Shown here: positions 51,705 through 60,558 of the stretch, piece by piece
Layout: every line of letters starts with the position of its first letter
Numbering within the stretch: position 1 is the first letter of the stretch
Assembly: GCA_016931515.1 (NCBI GenBank)
Contig: JAFGEQ010000023.1
Coordinates: 59,066 to 123,065, forward strand
Direction: 5' to 3'
From: a candidate division CSSED10-310 bacterium
GTDB lineage: Bacteria > CSSED10-310
DNA length: 64,000 nucleotides
Program-made: the position numbers and the translations under genes
Notes under the pieces: model-generated
Databases searched by the model: none
Told to the model about the DNA's origin: nothing
The model's input: the letters and a program-made list of their open reading frames with translations, nothing else

Positions 51705-54365
51705 ATGAAACCACCGATAACGGAATCATGGGGTAAATTGAAACGCGAAGCCGACGGAACCGTTTTGGAATGGCATCCACTACGTCACCATTGTTGCGAT
51801 GTAGCGGCCTGTTTTCAATCAATAATAAAACAAAAGGCGATCCGATCACGTTTGGCTTGTTTGGCTGATATTGATGAAATCGATGATAAAATGATCGAGT
51901 GCCTACTGGTCTTTGCTTTTCTTCACGATTTCGGAAAATGCAATCGATGTTTCCAGGAGAGACAAAATTCATCAAGGAAAAATGCTGTATTTTCAGGTCA
52001 CGTGCGAGAAGGTCTCAGTATTTTCAGAACGCGCGGAGCAATAGAAGGGAGAGTTTCTAAAATTTTTAAACCGCTGCTTTCACTAGGTTTGGATCAATCT
52101 TTGGTGAATATTTTCTGCTCATCAGTTTGTCACCATGGCAAACCTTTTAAATTAGATAATATCGATCCGCTTCTTAGCCACTGTTGGAACTCGGACGAAA
52201 TGATTGATCCAATCAACTCTCTTTCTAACCTGATTGATTATTGTAAAAGCCTGTTTCCCATGACATTTCAAAGAAACGGACTCCTTTTACCGAAAACTCA
52301 AGAGTTTTACCATGCGTTCAATGGTATCCTTACCTTATCTGATTGGCTCGGTTCAAACAGCAATGTGTTCCCATATTCCGAATCGACTGAAGAAGACAGA
52401 TGGGAATTCGCCTGTTCAAGAGCTGAGTTCATTGTCAAAGCAACAGGAATATCTGCTGATGTAGGACGCCGTTTTTTGGCGGGAAAAACTGTATCCTTTA
52501 ATTTGGTTTCTACCTTTGAACCAAGACCGATGCAGCGATTGATTGAAACTATCGATATTTCCCGATCAGGCAGTATCGTTATCCTGGAGGCGGAAACGGG
52601 ATCAGGAAAAACGGAAGCTGCTTTGCTTTACTTTTTTCGATTGTTTACTGCGGGTGCGGTTGATGGCATATACTTTGCGCTTCCAACGAGAACTTCTGCG
52701 GTTCAGATATGGGAGAGAGTAAAAAGAATAATTGCCTCTGTTTTCGAGGATTCCGGATATCCACCGGAAGTAACCTTGGCTGTTCCAGGATATCTCGACC
52801 CCAAAGATCAACCAGGGCATTTTCATCTTGACGAACTCTGTGAAGATAACAGTTATGAACGATTAAGACACTGGGCTTCTGAAAGTCCCAAAAAGTACCT
52901 TGCAGGTGTTATAGTCATTGGGACCATTGATCAGATTTTATTATCCGGGCTTCAAATCCCACATACGCATTTGCGCGCTGGAACACTTCTACGACATCTA
53001 CTGGTTGTTGATGAAGTTCATGCTTCTGATGCCTATATGAACAGTATCTTGTTGGAAGTCGTCAGAAGGCAAATCAGATCGGGAAGTCATGTTCTGCTAA
53101 TGTCTGCTACTCTCGGCATTGCTACGAAGCAGATGATGGTAGCCGCTGGCACTATGGGAATCTCAACTCCTTCAATTGAACAAGCAACGAATGAATCATA
53201 TCCTCTAATCACGGTCGGTTCAAAATCTGGAATTGCTAAGTACCATCCTCCTATCTCAAAAAGTATACAGGTTAAAACTATCGAAGTATCTCTTACTAAA
53301 ACTATCGCAGATCCCCAGAAAATCTCTGAAATAGCACTGTCCGCTGCGTTAAAAGGAGCTAAGGTGTTGGTGATCAGGAACACAGTGAAAGACTGCATTA
53401 AAACGCAGAGGAGTCTAGAAACTCTTTCAAAGATATCAAATTCAATGTCTTGTCTCTTCTGCCTGAAAGGAGTCCCTGCACCGCATCATTCGAGATTCGC
53501 CCGTATTGATAGAATTCACCTTGACAAGGCACTGGAACAATATTTAGGACATAACTCTAAGAACAGTCCTGTTATCGCTATTGCTACTCAGACAGTTCAA
53601 CAGAGCCTTGATATCGATTCGGACTTTCTTATCACCGATATATGTCCCTCTGATGTTTTACTTCAACGATTTGGGCGTCTTCACAGACATGACAGGCCAT
53701 CCAGGCCTTCCGAATTTGAAAAACCTCAAGCAATGGTACTCGTACCTACCGATCGTAATTTACATTCATTCATAAATAGAGCTGGACCAGCATCAGGTTC
53801 TGCGAAATCCCCTCATGGTCTTGGCACAGTTTATGAGGATTTGAGGATCATTGATGCTACGTGGCGGCAATTGGAAAAAAACAGGTTTCTCAACATCCCG
53901 GATGATTGCCGAAAACTCGTCGAACGATCCACTCATCCTGAGATCCTTGCTCAGTATTCTGTTAAGAACGCCGATGAGTGGAAACTCCATGAAGCCTTCA
54001 TAAGGGGAAATATGATCACAAAGAAAGGCACGGCTATCCAGAACTGCATTGATTGGAGAAAAGCGTTTTCTGATTTCGATTTCTCTTCTGATGTCGAGGT
54101 CAGAATTTCTTCCAGACTAGGATTAAGAGACAGAATTGTCACTTTCAAAAATGCGATACAAGGTCCGTTCGATTATGCTATCGAGTCGATTTCGATACCA
54201 GGATCGCTGATTCAAAACTCGAACGGCAATGATGAGATTGTGGAAGCCAAACAGCTTGATTCCGGCTTCACATTCGATTATTCTGGGCACAGTTTTACAT
54301 ATGATCGATATGGATTGGTACTCAATCAAAATCAAGAAACCAAGGAATTACTGGATTATGAGTAA
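51705..54365 (+). CDS. cas3: CRISPR-associated helicase/nuclease Cas3 (type I-E)
   Basis: About 886 residues from the ATG at 51705, four bases after GGAGGT. An N-terminal HD nuclease domain has HHC (~28) and FLHDFGKC (H74-D75), then VCHHGKP. The SF2 helicase has Walker A ETGSGKTEAAL (~297), DEVH in VVDEVHASD (~437), SAT in LMSATLG (~466) and motif VI QRFGRLHRHDR (~653), followed by the Cas3 C-terminal domain. Cas3 is recruited by Cascade after PAM binding and degrades target DNA. It begins the cas operon and overlaps cse1 by 8 bp. It is more A+T-rich than the dap or top genes. Confidence 0.95.
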   Translation: MKPPITESWGKLKREADGTVLEWHPLRHHCCDVAACFQSIIKQKAIRSRLACLADIDEIDDKMIECLLVFAFLHDFGKCNRCFQERQNSSRKNAVFSGHVREGLSIFRTRGAIEGRVSKIFKPLLSLGLDQSLVNIFCSSVCHHGKPFKLDNIDPLLSHCWNSDEMIDPINSLSNLIDYCKSLFPMTFQRNGLLLPKTQEFYHAFNGILTLSDWLGSNSNVFPYSESTEEDRWEFACSRAEFIVKATGISADVGRRFLAGKTVSFNLVSTFEPRPMQRLIETIDISRSGSIVILEAETGSGKTEAALLYFFRLFTAGAVDGIYFALPTRTSAVQIWERVKRIIASVFEDSGYPPEVTLAVPGYLDPKDQPGHFHLDELCEDNSYERLRHWASESPKKYLAGVIVIGTIDQILLSGLQIPHTHLRAGTLLRHLLVVDEVHASDAYMNSILLEVVRRQIRSGSHVLLMSATLGIATKQMMVAAGTMGISTPSIEQATNESYPLITVGSKSGIAKYHPPISKSIQVKTIEVSLTKTIADPQKISEIALSAALKGAKVLVIRNTVKDCIKTQRSLETLSKISNSMSCLFCLKGVPAPHHSRFARIDRIHLDKALEQYLGHNSKNSPVIAIATQTVQQSLDIDSDFLITDICPSDVLLQRFGRLHRHDRPSRPSEFEKPQAMVLVPTDRNLHSFINRAGPASGSAKSPHGLGTVYEDLRIIDATWRQLEKNRFLNIPDDCRKLVERSTHPEILAQYSVKNADEWKLHEAFIRGNMITKKGTAIQNCIDWRKAFSDFDFSSDVEVRISSRLGLRDRIVTFKNAIQGPFDYAIESISIPGSLIQNSNGNDEIVEAKQLDSGFTFDYSGHSFTYDRYGLVLNQNQETKELLDYE

Positions 54366-55926
54366 ATATTCTCTGCTTTCAGATAGGCTTATATCTGTAA
54401 ATTCATCTGAACATGAAAAAATGATGATGTCATTGCCTGATATCTTGGCACATTTATCAGCATCTAAAGATATTTCTTTCCTTGATCTTCAAATTCATCA
54501 GCAACATGCCTGGCATGCTTTTCTCGTCCAATTGGCCTCTATGGCTCTGGCATCTCATTCGTGCCGAAAAGTTGAAGAGATTGAAGCAAAGACCTGGAGG
54601 TCATTATTATTGGATATGACGAGTGGTAACGAGGATGCATGGTGTTTGATCGTAAATGATTGGGATAAAGCAGCTTTTATGCAACCGCCTTCACCTCCCG
54701 GAACAGATTTTAATAATCCCGATGCAAGAAGAACTATTTCTGAAATTGATGTTCTTGTATTGTCCAGAAATCACGATATAAAAAAAAATCGTTTGTTAAA
54801 TCCTAATCTGGACCACTGGGTTTTCAACCTTGTCAATTATCAGACAATGAATGGATTTCTTGGTCAGAAGAACTATAACATTGCCCGAATGAATGGTGGA
54901 TGGGGAAGCCGTCCATGCGTAACATTAAAACATGGAGAAAACTGGGGTCAACGATTTTGCATAGATACAGATATTTCATTGAATATCAGGCCAAACTTGA
55001 TCGGCATTAACTCTCTAGGATTCGCTTATAGATATTCAGAAGGGCATCAATTGCTATGGGTTCTGCCCTGGGATGGAAATTCCCAGATTGAGATACTTGA
55101 TTGCGATCCATTTTTTATTGAAGTATGCCGACGAATCAAATTACAAGAGGAAAATGGAAAAATAATTGCTTATTTCATAGGAACGAATAAAGAGCGCGTA
55201 AATGCAGCTTTTTTAAAAGGTAAAACAGGCGATATATGGACACCGCTTGATATTTCAAAAGACGAGGCACAAGCTCTGACAGTACCTGAATCAGGTTTTT
55301 CTTACGAAATGAAACGACGCCTGATTTTCGATGATCAAATGATACCTTCACCAGCCATGAGTTGGGATTATAGAGAAATCGATTCTTATGATCTTTACGC
55401 TGAGGTTGTCTCACGTGGCAAAGGCCAGACAAATGGTTATCATTCCTGCCAATTGCCGATGCCCAAAAAGATTGTTCGGCTATTCGCAGATACAACATCC
55501 AAACGACTACTCGCGGAAAAAGCGAAGGAGCAGGTTGAAGATGCGAAAAATATTAAGAAAATATTGCGGATATCGCTTCTCGTTTTCCTTCAAGGCGACC
55601 AAACTAGGCTCAACTTTGACGATCACCGGCATGAGAAGGTTGTTCAACGACTTGATAACATAATTGATGCCCGGTTTTTCAGCCATTTGTGGGAAACATC
55701 TGAGAATGAAACGATGGAAGCGAGAATTGCCTGGCAGAAGCTGATAATAGAGGACGCATCCCATGTTTTGCTTCAAGCATTCAGATCACTTCCTTGCCCG
55801 GATGCCAGAAGGTATAAAAGCATTACGAATGCGGAAAGATGTTTCTGGGGCCAGATCAACAAGCTGTTTCCGAAGAGTTTGGAAAAGAAAGGTGGTACTG
55901 ATGATGATACCGTCTCAAATATCTGA
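54358..55926 (+). CDS. cse1: Cascade large subunit Cse1 (CasA/Cas8e)
   Basis: 522 residues from the ATG at 54358, which overlaps the cas3 stop; an upstream open frame lies inside cas3. It has the length and position of CasA (502 in E. coli), with the N-terminal FLDLQIHQQHAWHAFLVQLASMALA and VNDWDKAAFMQPP segments typical of the family. It recognises the PAM and recruits Cas3. It overlaps cse2 by 26 bp. Confidence 0.9.
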   Translation: MSKYSLLSDRLISVNSSEHEKMMMSLPDILAHLSASKDISFLDLQIHQQHAWHAFLVQLASMALASHSCRKVEEIEAKTWRSLLLDMTSGNEDAWCLIVNDWDKAAFMQPPSPPGTDFNNPDARRTISEIDVLVLSRNHDIKKNRLLNPNLDHWVFNLVNYQTMNGFLGQKNYNIARMNGGWGSRPCVTLKHGENWGQRFCIDTDISLNIRPNLIGINSLGFAYRYSEGHQLLWVLPWDGNSQIEILDCDPFFIEVCRRIKLQEENGKIIAYFIGTNKERVNAAFLKGKTGDIWTPLDISKDEAQALTVPESGFSYEMKRRLIFDDQMIPSPAMSWDYREIDSYDLYAEVVSRGKGQTNGYHSCQLPMPKKIVRLFADTTSKRLLAEKAKEQVEDAKNIKKILRISLLVFLQGDQTRLNFDDHRHEKVVQRLDNIIDARFFSHLWETSENETMEARIAWQKLIIEDASHVLLQAFRSLPCPDARRYKSITNAERCFWGQINKLFPKSLEKKGGTDDDTVSNI

Positions 55927-56455
55927 AAATAATTTACATTCCACGCAAATGACAGATCAGGATCTGGTCGGATGGATCGCGGTTCAATTAGATAAAGTCC
56001 TCACGCCAGGCGCATTGGCTGAATTACGTAGAATAACACCTGAGGATCCTTGGTGTCCCGCAGTTTGGCGACTTCTAGCTGATCAACGTTTTGATCACTT
56101 TTTATCAGGTAATGATGCCCATGCAAGACAGTCTGAGAAAACATGGGCTTTTATAATCCACGTGATGGCACTGACGACAGGATTGCATGACAGGTCGACA
56201 CCGATCGGAAAAGTATTGGCCAATTCCGGATTCTCGGAAATCCGTTTGAATCGCCTCTTGAAAGCCCAAGATAGTCAATTATTTGAACAAGTTTCCTCTG
56301 TTGCAAGATTTCTGAAATCGAAAGGTGAAAGATTTGATACTTCAGATCTGGCAGCGCTGCTTCTTGCAAAACCCGGAACAGAGAGATGTGACTATATCAG
56401 GAACAGGATCGCCCGATGGTATTTTACAACCCTTGCAAAATCAGAAAAGGAGTAA
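55901..56455 (+). CDS. cse2: Cascade small subunit Cse2 (CasB)
   Basis: About 184 residues from the ATG at 55901 (a second ATG follows at once), preceded by GGTGG; the longer upstream frame is inside cse1. The helical sequence, PEDPWCPAVWRLLA and the C-terminal RNRIARWYFTTLA fit CasB, which lines the Cascade belly and steadies the non-target strand. Length is close to 160-200 for the family. Confidence 0.88.
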   Translation: MMIPSQISENNLHSTQMTDQDLVGWIAVQLDKVLTPGALAELRRITPEDPWCPAVWRLLADQRFDHFLSGNDAHARQSEKTWAFIIHVMALTTGLHDRSTPIGKVLANSGFSEIRLNRLLKAQDSQLFEQVSSVARFLKSKGERFDTSDLAALLLAKPGTERCDYIRNRIARWYFTTLAKSEKE

Positions 56456-56458
56456 ATC

Positions 56459-57664
56459 ATGGTCCGTTTTATACAAATTCATTCATTGACATCCTTCCCT
56501 TCAGCTCTTTTAAATAGAGATGACGCCGGTTTCGCCAAGCGAATTCCATTTGGCGGTGTTTCAAGAACAAGAATATCATCCCAATGTTTGAAACGGCATT
56601 GGCGTCTTTTCCGGGGAGATCATTCCCTGGCTGACATTCAGATTCCGATGTCGATTCGCTCCAGAAGGAGCTTCGAGAAATTCGTTGCCGCCCCTTTGCG
56701 TGATTCCGGTTTTGAGCCGGAGATCGTCGAGACTGTCGTAATTCGTATGATGAATGCCATTCTTGGTGAGAGTGAGTCCAAAAAAAAGAAAAAATCGAAA
56801 GAAGAAACGAGTCTTGAAAGCAGCCAAATAACGGTACTCGGAAGCAAAGAACTCAGTTATTTCAAGAATGAAGCAGCCCGCTTAATCAATGAATATCTCG
56901 CTTCCGACAAAGCTGAACCATTCGAGAAGTATATCGATAAATGTCTAAATTCAAAGGATATCAAGAAGAATCTCCAAGCACTGAAAACGGGAGCGGGATT
57001 GGATGCGGCTATGTTTGGCAGGATGGTCACAAGCGATATCCTGGCGCGAGTAGATGCAGCCGTTCATGTAGCTCACGCATTCACGGTTCACCAGGAGGCT
57101 TCGGAGGCTGATTATTTTACGGCATGCGACGATCTGATGGGATCAGATGATGAGAAAGAACTTGGAGCAGGCCATATAAACTCGACTGAACTGACATCAG
57201 GGCTGTTTTACGGATATTCTGTTATCGATATTCCGCAGCTTGTTTCAAATCTTGAAGGAGTCGATCCCAGAGAGTTCGCTGAAGCCGACAGATCCGTAGC
57301 TGCAGAAATAGTTAAACGATTCATTGCAATCTCTGCAACCGTGTCTCCAGGCGCTAAAGTCGGATCCACTGCTCCATATAACTATGCTTCAATGATGTTT
57401 GTCGAATGCGGAAACTCTCAGCCCAGATCTCTAGCAAACGCATTCTTAAATCCTGTCTCTTTTTCTGGATCAATCCTTCAGAACACCTATACTGCTCTTG
57501 CCGAATATCTTGGGGAATTCAAATCGATGTATCCTCTTTATAAAATGGAATGTCTTCTGGCAGGCATTCATCTTCCGAAATCCCTTCTGGATGTTTTGAA
57601 CCTGAACCATGCTTATTCCATAGATGAATTGACTCAATGGGCATCCGGGAAAATCATGGGTTGA
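56459..57664 (+). CDS. cas7: Cascade backbone subunit Cas7 (CasC/Cse4)
   Basis: 401 residues. The CasC start FIQIHSLTSFPSALLNRDDAGFAKRIPFGGVSRTRISSQCLKRHWR is characteristic of the RAMP-fold Cas7e. A lysine-rich insertion (SESKKKKKSKEE, ~102-113) lengthens it over the ~363 of E. coli. Six copies bind the spacer part of crRNA. It starts 3 bp after cse2 with an AAGGAG site. Confidence 0.93.
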   Translation: MVRFIQIHSLTSFPSALLNRDDAGFAKRIPFGGVSRTRISSQCLKRHWRLFRGDHSLADIQIPMSIRSRRSFEKFVAAPLRDSGFEPEIVETVVIRMMNAILGESESKKKKKSKEETSLESSQITVLGSKELSYFKNEAARLINEYLASDKAEPFEKYIDKCLNSKDIKKNLQALKTGAGLDAAMFGRMVTSDILARVDAAVHVAHAFTVHQEASEADYFTACDDLMGSDDEKELGAGHINSTELTSGLFYGYSVIDIPQLVSNLEGVDPREFAEADRSVAAEIVKRFIAISATVSPGAKVGSTAPYNYASMMFVECGNSQPRSLANAFLNPVSFSGSILQNTYTALAEYLGEFKSMYPLYKMECLLAGIHLPKSLLDVLNLNHAYSIDELTQWASGKIMG

Positions 57665-57668
57665 CAAA

Positions 57669-58403
57669 ATGGACTTTATCCTATTGCGATTAGATTCACC
57701 AATGATCAGTTTAGGTGGTACCATGATTGACAACAATGGTGTTGTACAACGATGGCCGGCACAGTCGTTGATGACTGGTTTGATTGGTAATTCATTGGGA
57801 TATGATCATAGTGAATCCGAAAAACTAACCACTCTGCAATCTCGATTACGCTTCGCCACACGATGTGATGTTGTCGGAGAAGTCATGATCGATTATCAGA
57901 CTGTTGATTTGGGTCAGAGTTTTATGAGCGAAACCGGATGGACGACCTGGGGTGCAGTCGAAGAGCGAAAAGGGGGATCAGCCAAAACAGGGACACATAT
58001 TAGGTATAAACATTACTTCGTTGACAGCGTGTTTACTGTTGCGTTGTCTCTAATTCCATCTGATCCACACTTTCCGACTTTGGACACGATTGAAGAATCA
58101 CTCATGGAACCTTCCAGACCTCTTTTTATTGGAAGAAAATGTTGTATTCCTTCTGTGCCGATCTTGCTGGGCAAAATATCTGCCAACTCCTTTCTTGAAG
58201 CGTTACGTAAGGCTCCTTTATTGCAACGATTGAAAGGGAAAAGTGATTTCCTCTACGAAATCTATCTTCCATCTGGTGAATATACAGCGGAATTGGAATC
58301 AGCGCATGAGTTTTCAGTAACGGATGAGAGAGACTGGATTAATCAGATTCATACAGGAAGACGATTAATGACCCAGGCTTTTATTAAATTGAGTGATGGT
58401 TAA
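57669..58403 (+). CDS. cas5: Cascade subunit Cas5 (CasD, type I-E)
   Basis: 244 residues with the family N-terminus FILLRLDSPMISLGG and the middle VVGEVMIDYQTVDLG. Cas5e binds the crRNA 5-prime handle. The order cas7-cas5-cas6e is standard for I-E, with 4 bp separating it from cas7. Confidence 0.9.
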   Translation: MDFILLRLDSPMISLGGTMIDNNGVVQRWPAQSLMTGLIGNSLGYDHSESEKLTTLQSRLRFATRCDVVGEVMIDYQTVDLGQSFMSETGWTTWGAVEERKGGSAKTGTHIRYKHYFVDSVFTVALSLIPSDPHFPTLDTIEESLMEPSRPLFIGRKCCIPSVPILLGKISANSFLEALRKAPLLQRLKGKSDFLYEIYLPSGEYTAELESAHEFSVTDERDWINQIHTGRRLMTQAFIKLSDG

Positions 58404-58418
58404 CCAGGGAGTTAATTG

Positions 58419-59213
58419 ATGGAACTGCACTTAACCAAGTTTTTAATTGAAACGCGTGGTCTGATGAGACTCCAGCATTTCTTCAGAATTCCTCCCGACA
58501 CGATGGATCTGGGATATCTTGTTCATTGCGGAATTAGCCAGGCTTTTCATTCATGCGCACCCAAGGTATTCTCGGTGATGGATCGTTATACACGAATGAA
58601 CAATGAATCGAGCAATCATCCACGTTTCACACAGGTTCTTGGATACACAAAAGAATCCGCATCGACATTAATCAATCATGCAAAAACGTATGCCGAACCG
58701 GATATTTTGGAGTTATTCGACTTAGATCAAATTCAATCGAAGACAGTTCCAATGAATTTGCCAATCGGCCATCTCCTGGAGTTCCGGGTTAAAACGTGTC
58801 CAATTATTCGTATCTGGCGTGAAACAAATGGAAAACGCCGACAAGTAGAGCGCGATGCCTGGCTTGCACGTGTGAAGTCGGACGAGGAGATGAATGTTCC
58901 GGATTATCAGATGCCTGACCGAGAGACTGTCTACAGTCAGTGGTTCGTCGAATTGATCAATCGTCAGAAATCAGTTTCGCTGGTTGAAGCACACATGAGT
59001 GGATTAAAACTGGATCGTCTGGTAAGGAAAACCCGAAATAGAACTTCCGATCCTAATCAGTCAAAGCGTCTGGACCGACCTGTTGCTGTATTTCAGGGAT
59101 TACTAAATATACAGAATTCCGAATCTTTCAATGACCTGTTGTACTGTGGAATAGGTCGTCATAAGTCTTTTGGATTCGGTATGCTATTATTGAAACCTGC
59201 TGGTGCAAGATAA
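58419..59213 (+). CDS. cas6e: crRNA endonuclease Cas6e (CasE)
   Basis: 264 residues from the ATG at 58419 (a TTG at 58416 is in frame; AGGGAG lies upstream). The N-terminal MELHLTKFLIE and the glycine-rich loop GIGRHKSFGFGMLLL are the RAMP features of CasE. A histidine near residue 36 (YLVHCGIS) is a candidate catalytic His by analogy to His20 in E. coli, not proven. It cuts the repeat hairpin to make crRNA. It overlaps cas1 at TAATG. Confidence 0.9.
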   Translation: MELHLTKFLIETRGLMRLQHFFRIPPDTMDLGYLVHCGISQAFHSCAPKVFSVMDRYTRMNNESSNHPRFTQVLGYTKESASTLINHAKTYAEPDILELFDLDQIQSKTVPMNLPIGHLLEFRVKTCPIIRIWRETNGKRRQVERDAWLARVKSDEEMNVPDYQMPDRETVYSQWFVELINRQKSVSLVEAHMSGLKLDRLVRKTRNRTSDPNQSKRLDRPVAVFQGLLNIQNSESFNDLLYCGIGRHKSFGFGMLLLKPAGAR

Positions 59214-60109
59214 TGCTTAAAGGTCGACTTGGAATTGAAACTGCAAGGATACCGCATGCTGATCGGCACGGTCTTCTCTACCTAAGCAGAGGTACTTTAT
59301 TTGTTGAAAACGGTACTTTGCGATTTGCAACTCCCGGTGATGGCGAAATTGGAACGGGTGATTACTCGATTCCATATCAAACGGTTTCCTTCATCCTAAT
59401 GGGTCCCGGTAGTACGGTAACCCATGATTCTCTCAGACTCATGGCGTCACATGGTACTGGTTTAATTTGCGTTGGAGAAGGGAATGTCAAGTTTTATGCA
59501 AGCATGCCATTTGGACCGGGGGATTCCGAGATAGCCAGGCGACAGGTTAGACTATGGTCTGACGGAGAAGGATCTCGGATAGAAGTTGCCAGGCGTATGT
59601 ATGGTATTCGTCTGGTTGAAGTGTTCCCACATGATTCTTTGGATGTTCTACGCGGAATCGAAGGTGTTAGGATGCGTCAATCCTACAAAGTTCTGGCAGA
59701 TAAATTCGGAGTTTCCTGGAACGGGAGGGTGTATGACCGAAAACGTCCAAACGAAACTGATCTGCCGAACCAGGCAATCAATCATGCTGCAACATTTGTA
59801 GAAGCAGCAGCAATGATCGCTGTTGCAGCAACCGGAACGATCCCAAATTTGGGGTTCATTCATGAGGATGCGGCGATATCATTTTGTTTGGATATTGCCG
59901 ATTTGTATCGAACGGAAATCACGATACCGTTGGCATTTCGAAGTGTCTCAATATTCCTTAAAAAATCAGGTACCGATCAATATAACACGACTCTTGAGAA
60001 GGAAATTCGATATGCTGCTGCGTCTGTTTTCAAAGAAGAGAAACTCATCAGCAGGATGATTGATTCTATAAAGTTGGTATTAAAAGATGACAATAGTAGT
60101 AACTCGTAA
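59213..60109 (+). CDS. cas1: Spacer-acquisition integrase Cas1 (type I-E)
   Basis: 298 residues. Candidate catalytic residues are E150 (LRGIEGVRM), H217 (LGFIHED), D227 and D230 (CLDIADLY), matching E141, H208, D218 and D221 of E. coli Cas1. Cas1 with Cas2 inserts new spacers at the leader end. It overlaps both cas6e and cas2. Confidence 0.95.
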   Translation: MLKGRLGIETARIPHADRHGLLYLSRGTLFVENGTLRFATPGDGEIGTGDYSIPYQTVSFILMGPGSTVTHDSLRLMASHGTGLICVGEGNVKFYASMPFGPGDSEIARRQVRLWSDGEGSRIEVARRMYGIRLVEVFPHDSLDVLRGIEGVRMRQSYKVLADKFGVSWNGRVYDRKRPNETDLPNQAINHAATFVEAAAMIAVAATGTIPNLGFIHEDAAISFCLDIADLYRTEITIPLAFRSVSIFLKKSGTDQYNTTLEKEIRYAAASVFKEEKLISRMIDSIKLVLKDDNSSNS

Positions 60110-60422
60110 TGTAGCACCGAGAGTTCGAGGTTTTCTGGCTTCTGTCATGCTTGAGATTGCTCCGGGTGTATATATTTCTCCAAGATTGAATCAAGGTGTT
60201 CGAGAAAGATTATTGGGGGTTTTGGACGATTACTGGATGGGCCAGTCAGACCAGGGTATTGTCGTCTGTTGGGAGAGCAAACAGGTCCCTTGCGGAATTG
60301 ATCTTAAGATTTGGGGATCTCCGGTCCATTCGATCGAAGACATTGACGGTTTGTTTCTCTGTCGAAGAGCTCTTACAGACAATCAGCTTGACAGAATGAG
60401 AAAACTGATCTTTGAGAAGTGA
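60087..60422 (+). CDS. cas2: Spacer-acquisition protein Cas2 (type I-E)
   Basis: 111 residues with the Cas2e start MTIVVTRNVAPRVRGFLASVMLEIAPGVY. It forms the dimer core of the Cas1-Cas2 complex. It is the last cas gene and overlaps cas1 by 23 bp. The leader and array follow immediately. Confidence 0.93.
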   Translation: MTIVVTRNVAPRVRGFLASVMLEIAPGVYISPRLNQGVRERLLGVLDDYWMGQSDQGIVVCWESKQVPCGIDLKIWGSPVHSIEDIDGLFLCRRALTDNQLDRMRKLIFEK

Positions 60423-60558
60423 AAAAATTCAGGGGACATAGAGCAGATGAAAATCGCCTATCCTATGTAGATTATTCGATTCATATATTTGCATTATTGA
60501 CATATTATCAATATAATAAACCCTTCTTGTGATTTGTAAAAAAATCCTTGAAGGAAGG
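60423..60558 (+). promoter_or_regulatory. CRISPR leader with candidate array promoter
   Basis: 136 bp of A+T-rich DNA between cas2 and the first repeat. TTGCAT (60489-60494) and a consensus TATAAT (60512-60517) are 17 bp apart, placing a start site ~35 bp before repeat 1. A TTGACA at 60497-60502 is too close to the -10 to pair with it. Leaders drive array transcription and spacer integration; an IHF site could be present but was not identified. Confidence 0.65.

Noticed and set aside
60497..60517. TTGACA plus TATAAT in the leader as a promoter pair
   Set aside because: They are only 9 bp apart. The TTGCAT at 60489 with 17-bp spacing is a better partner.
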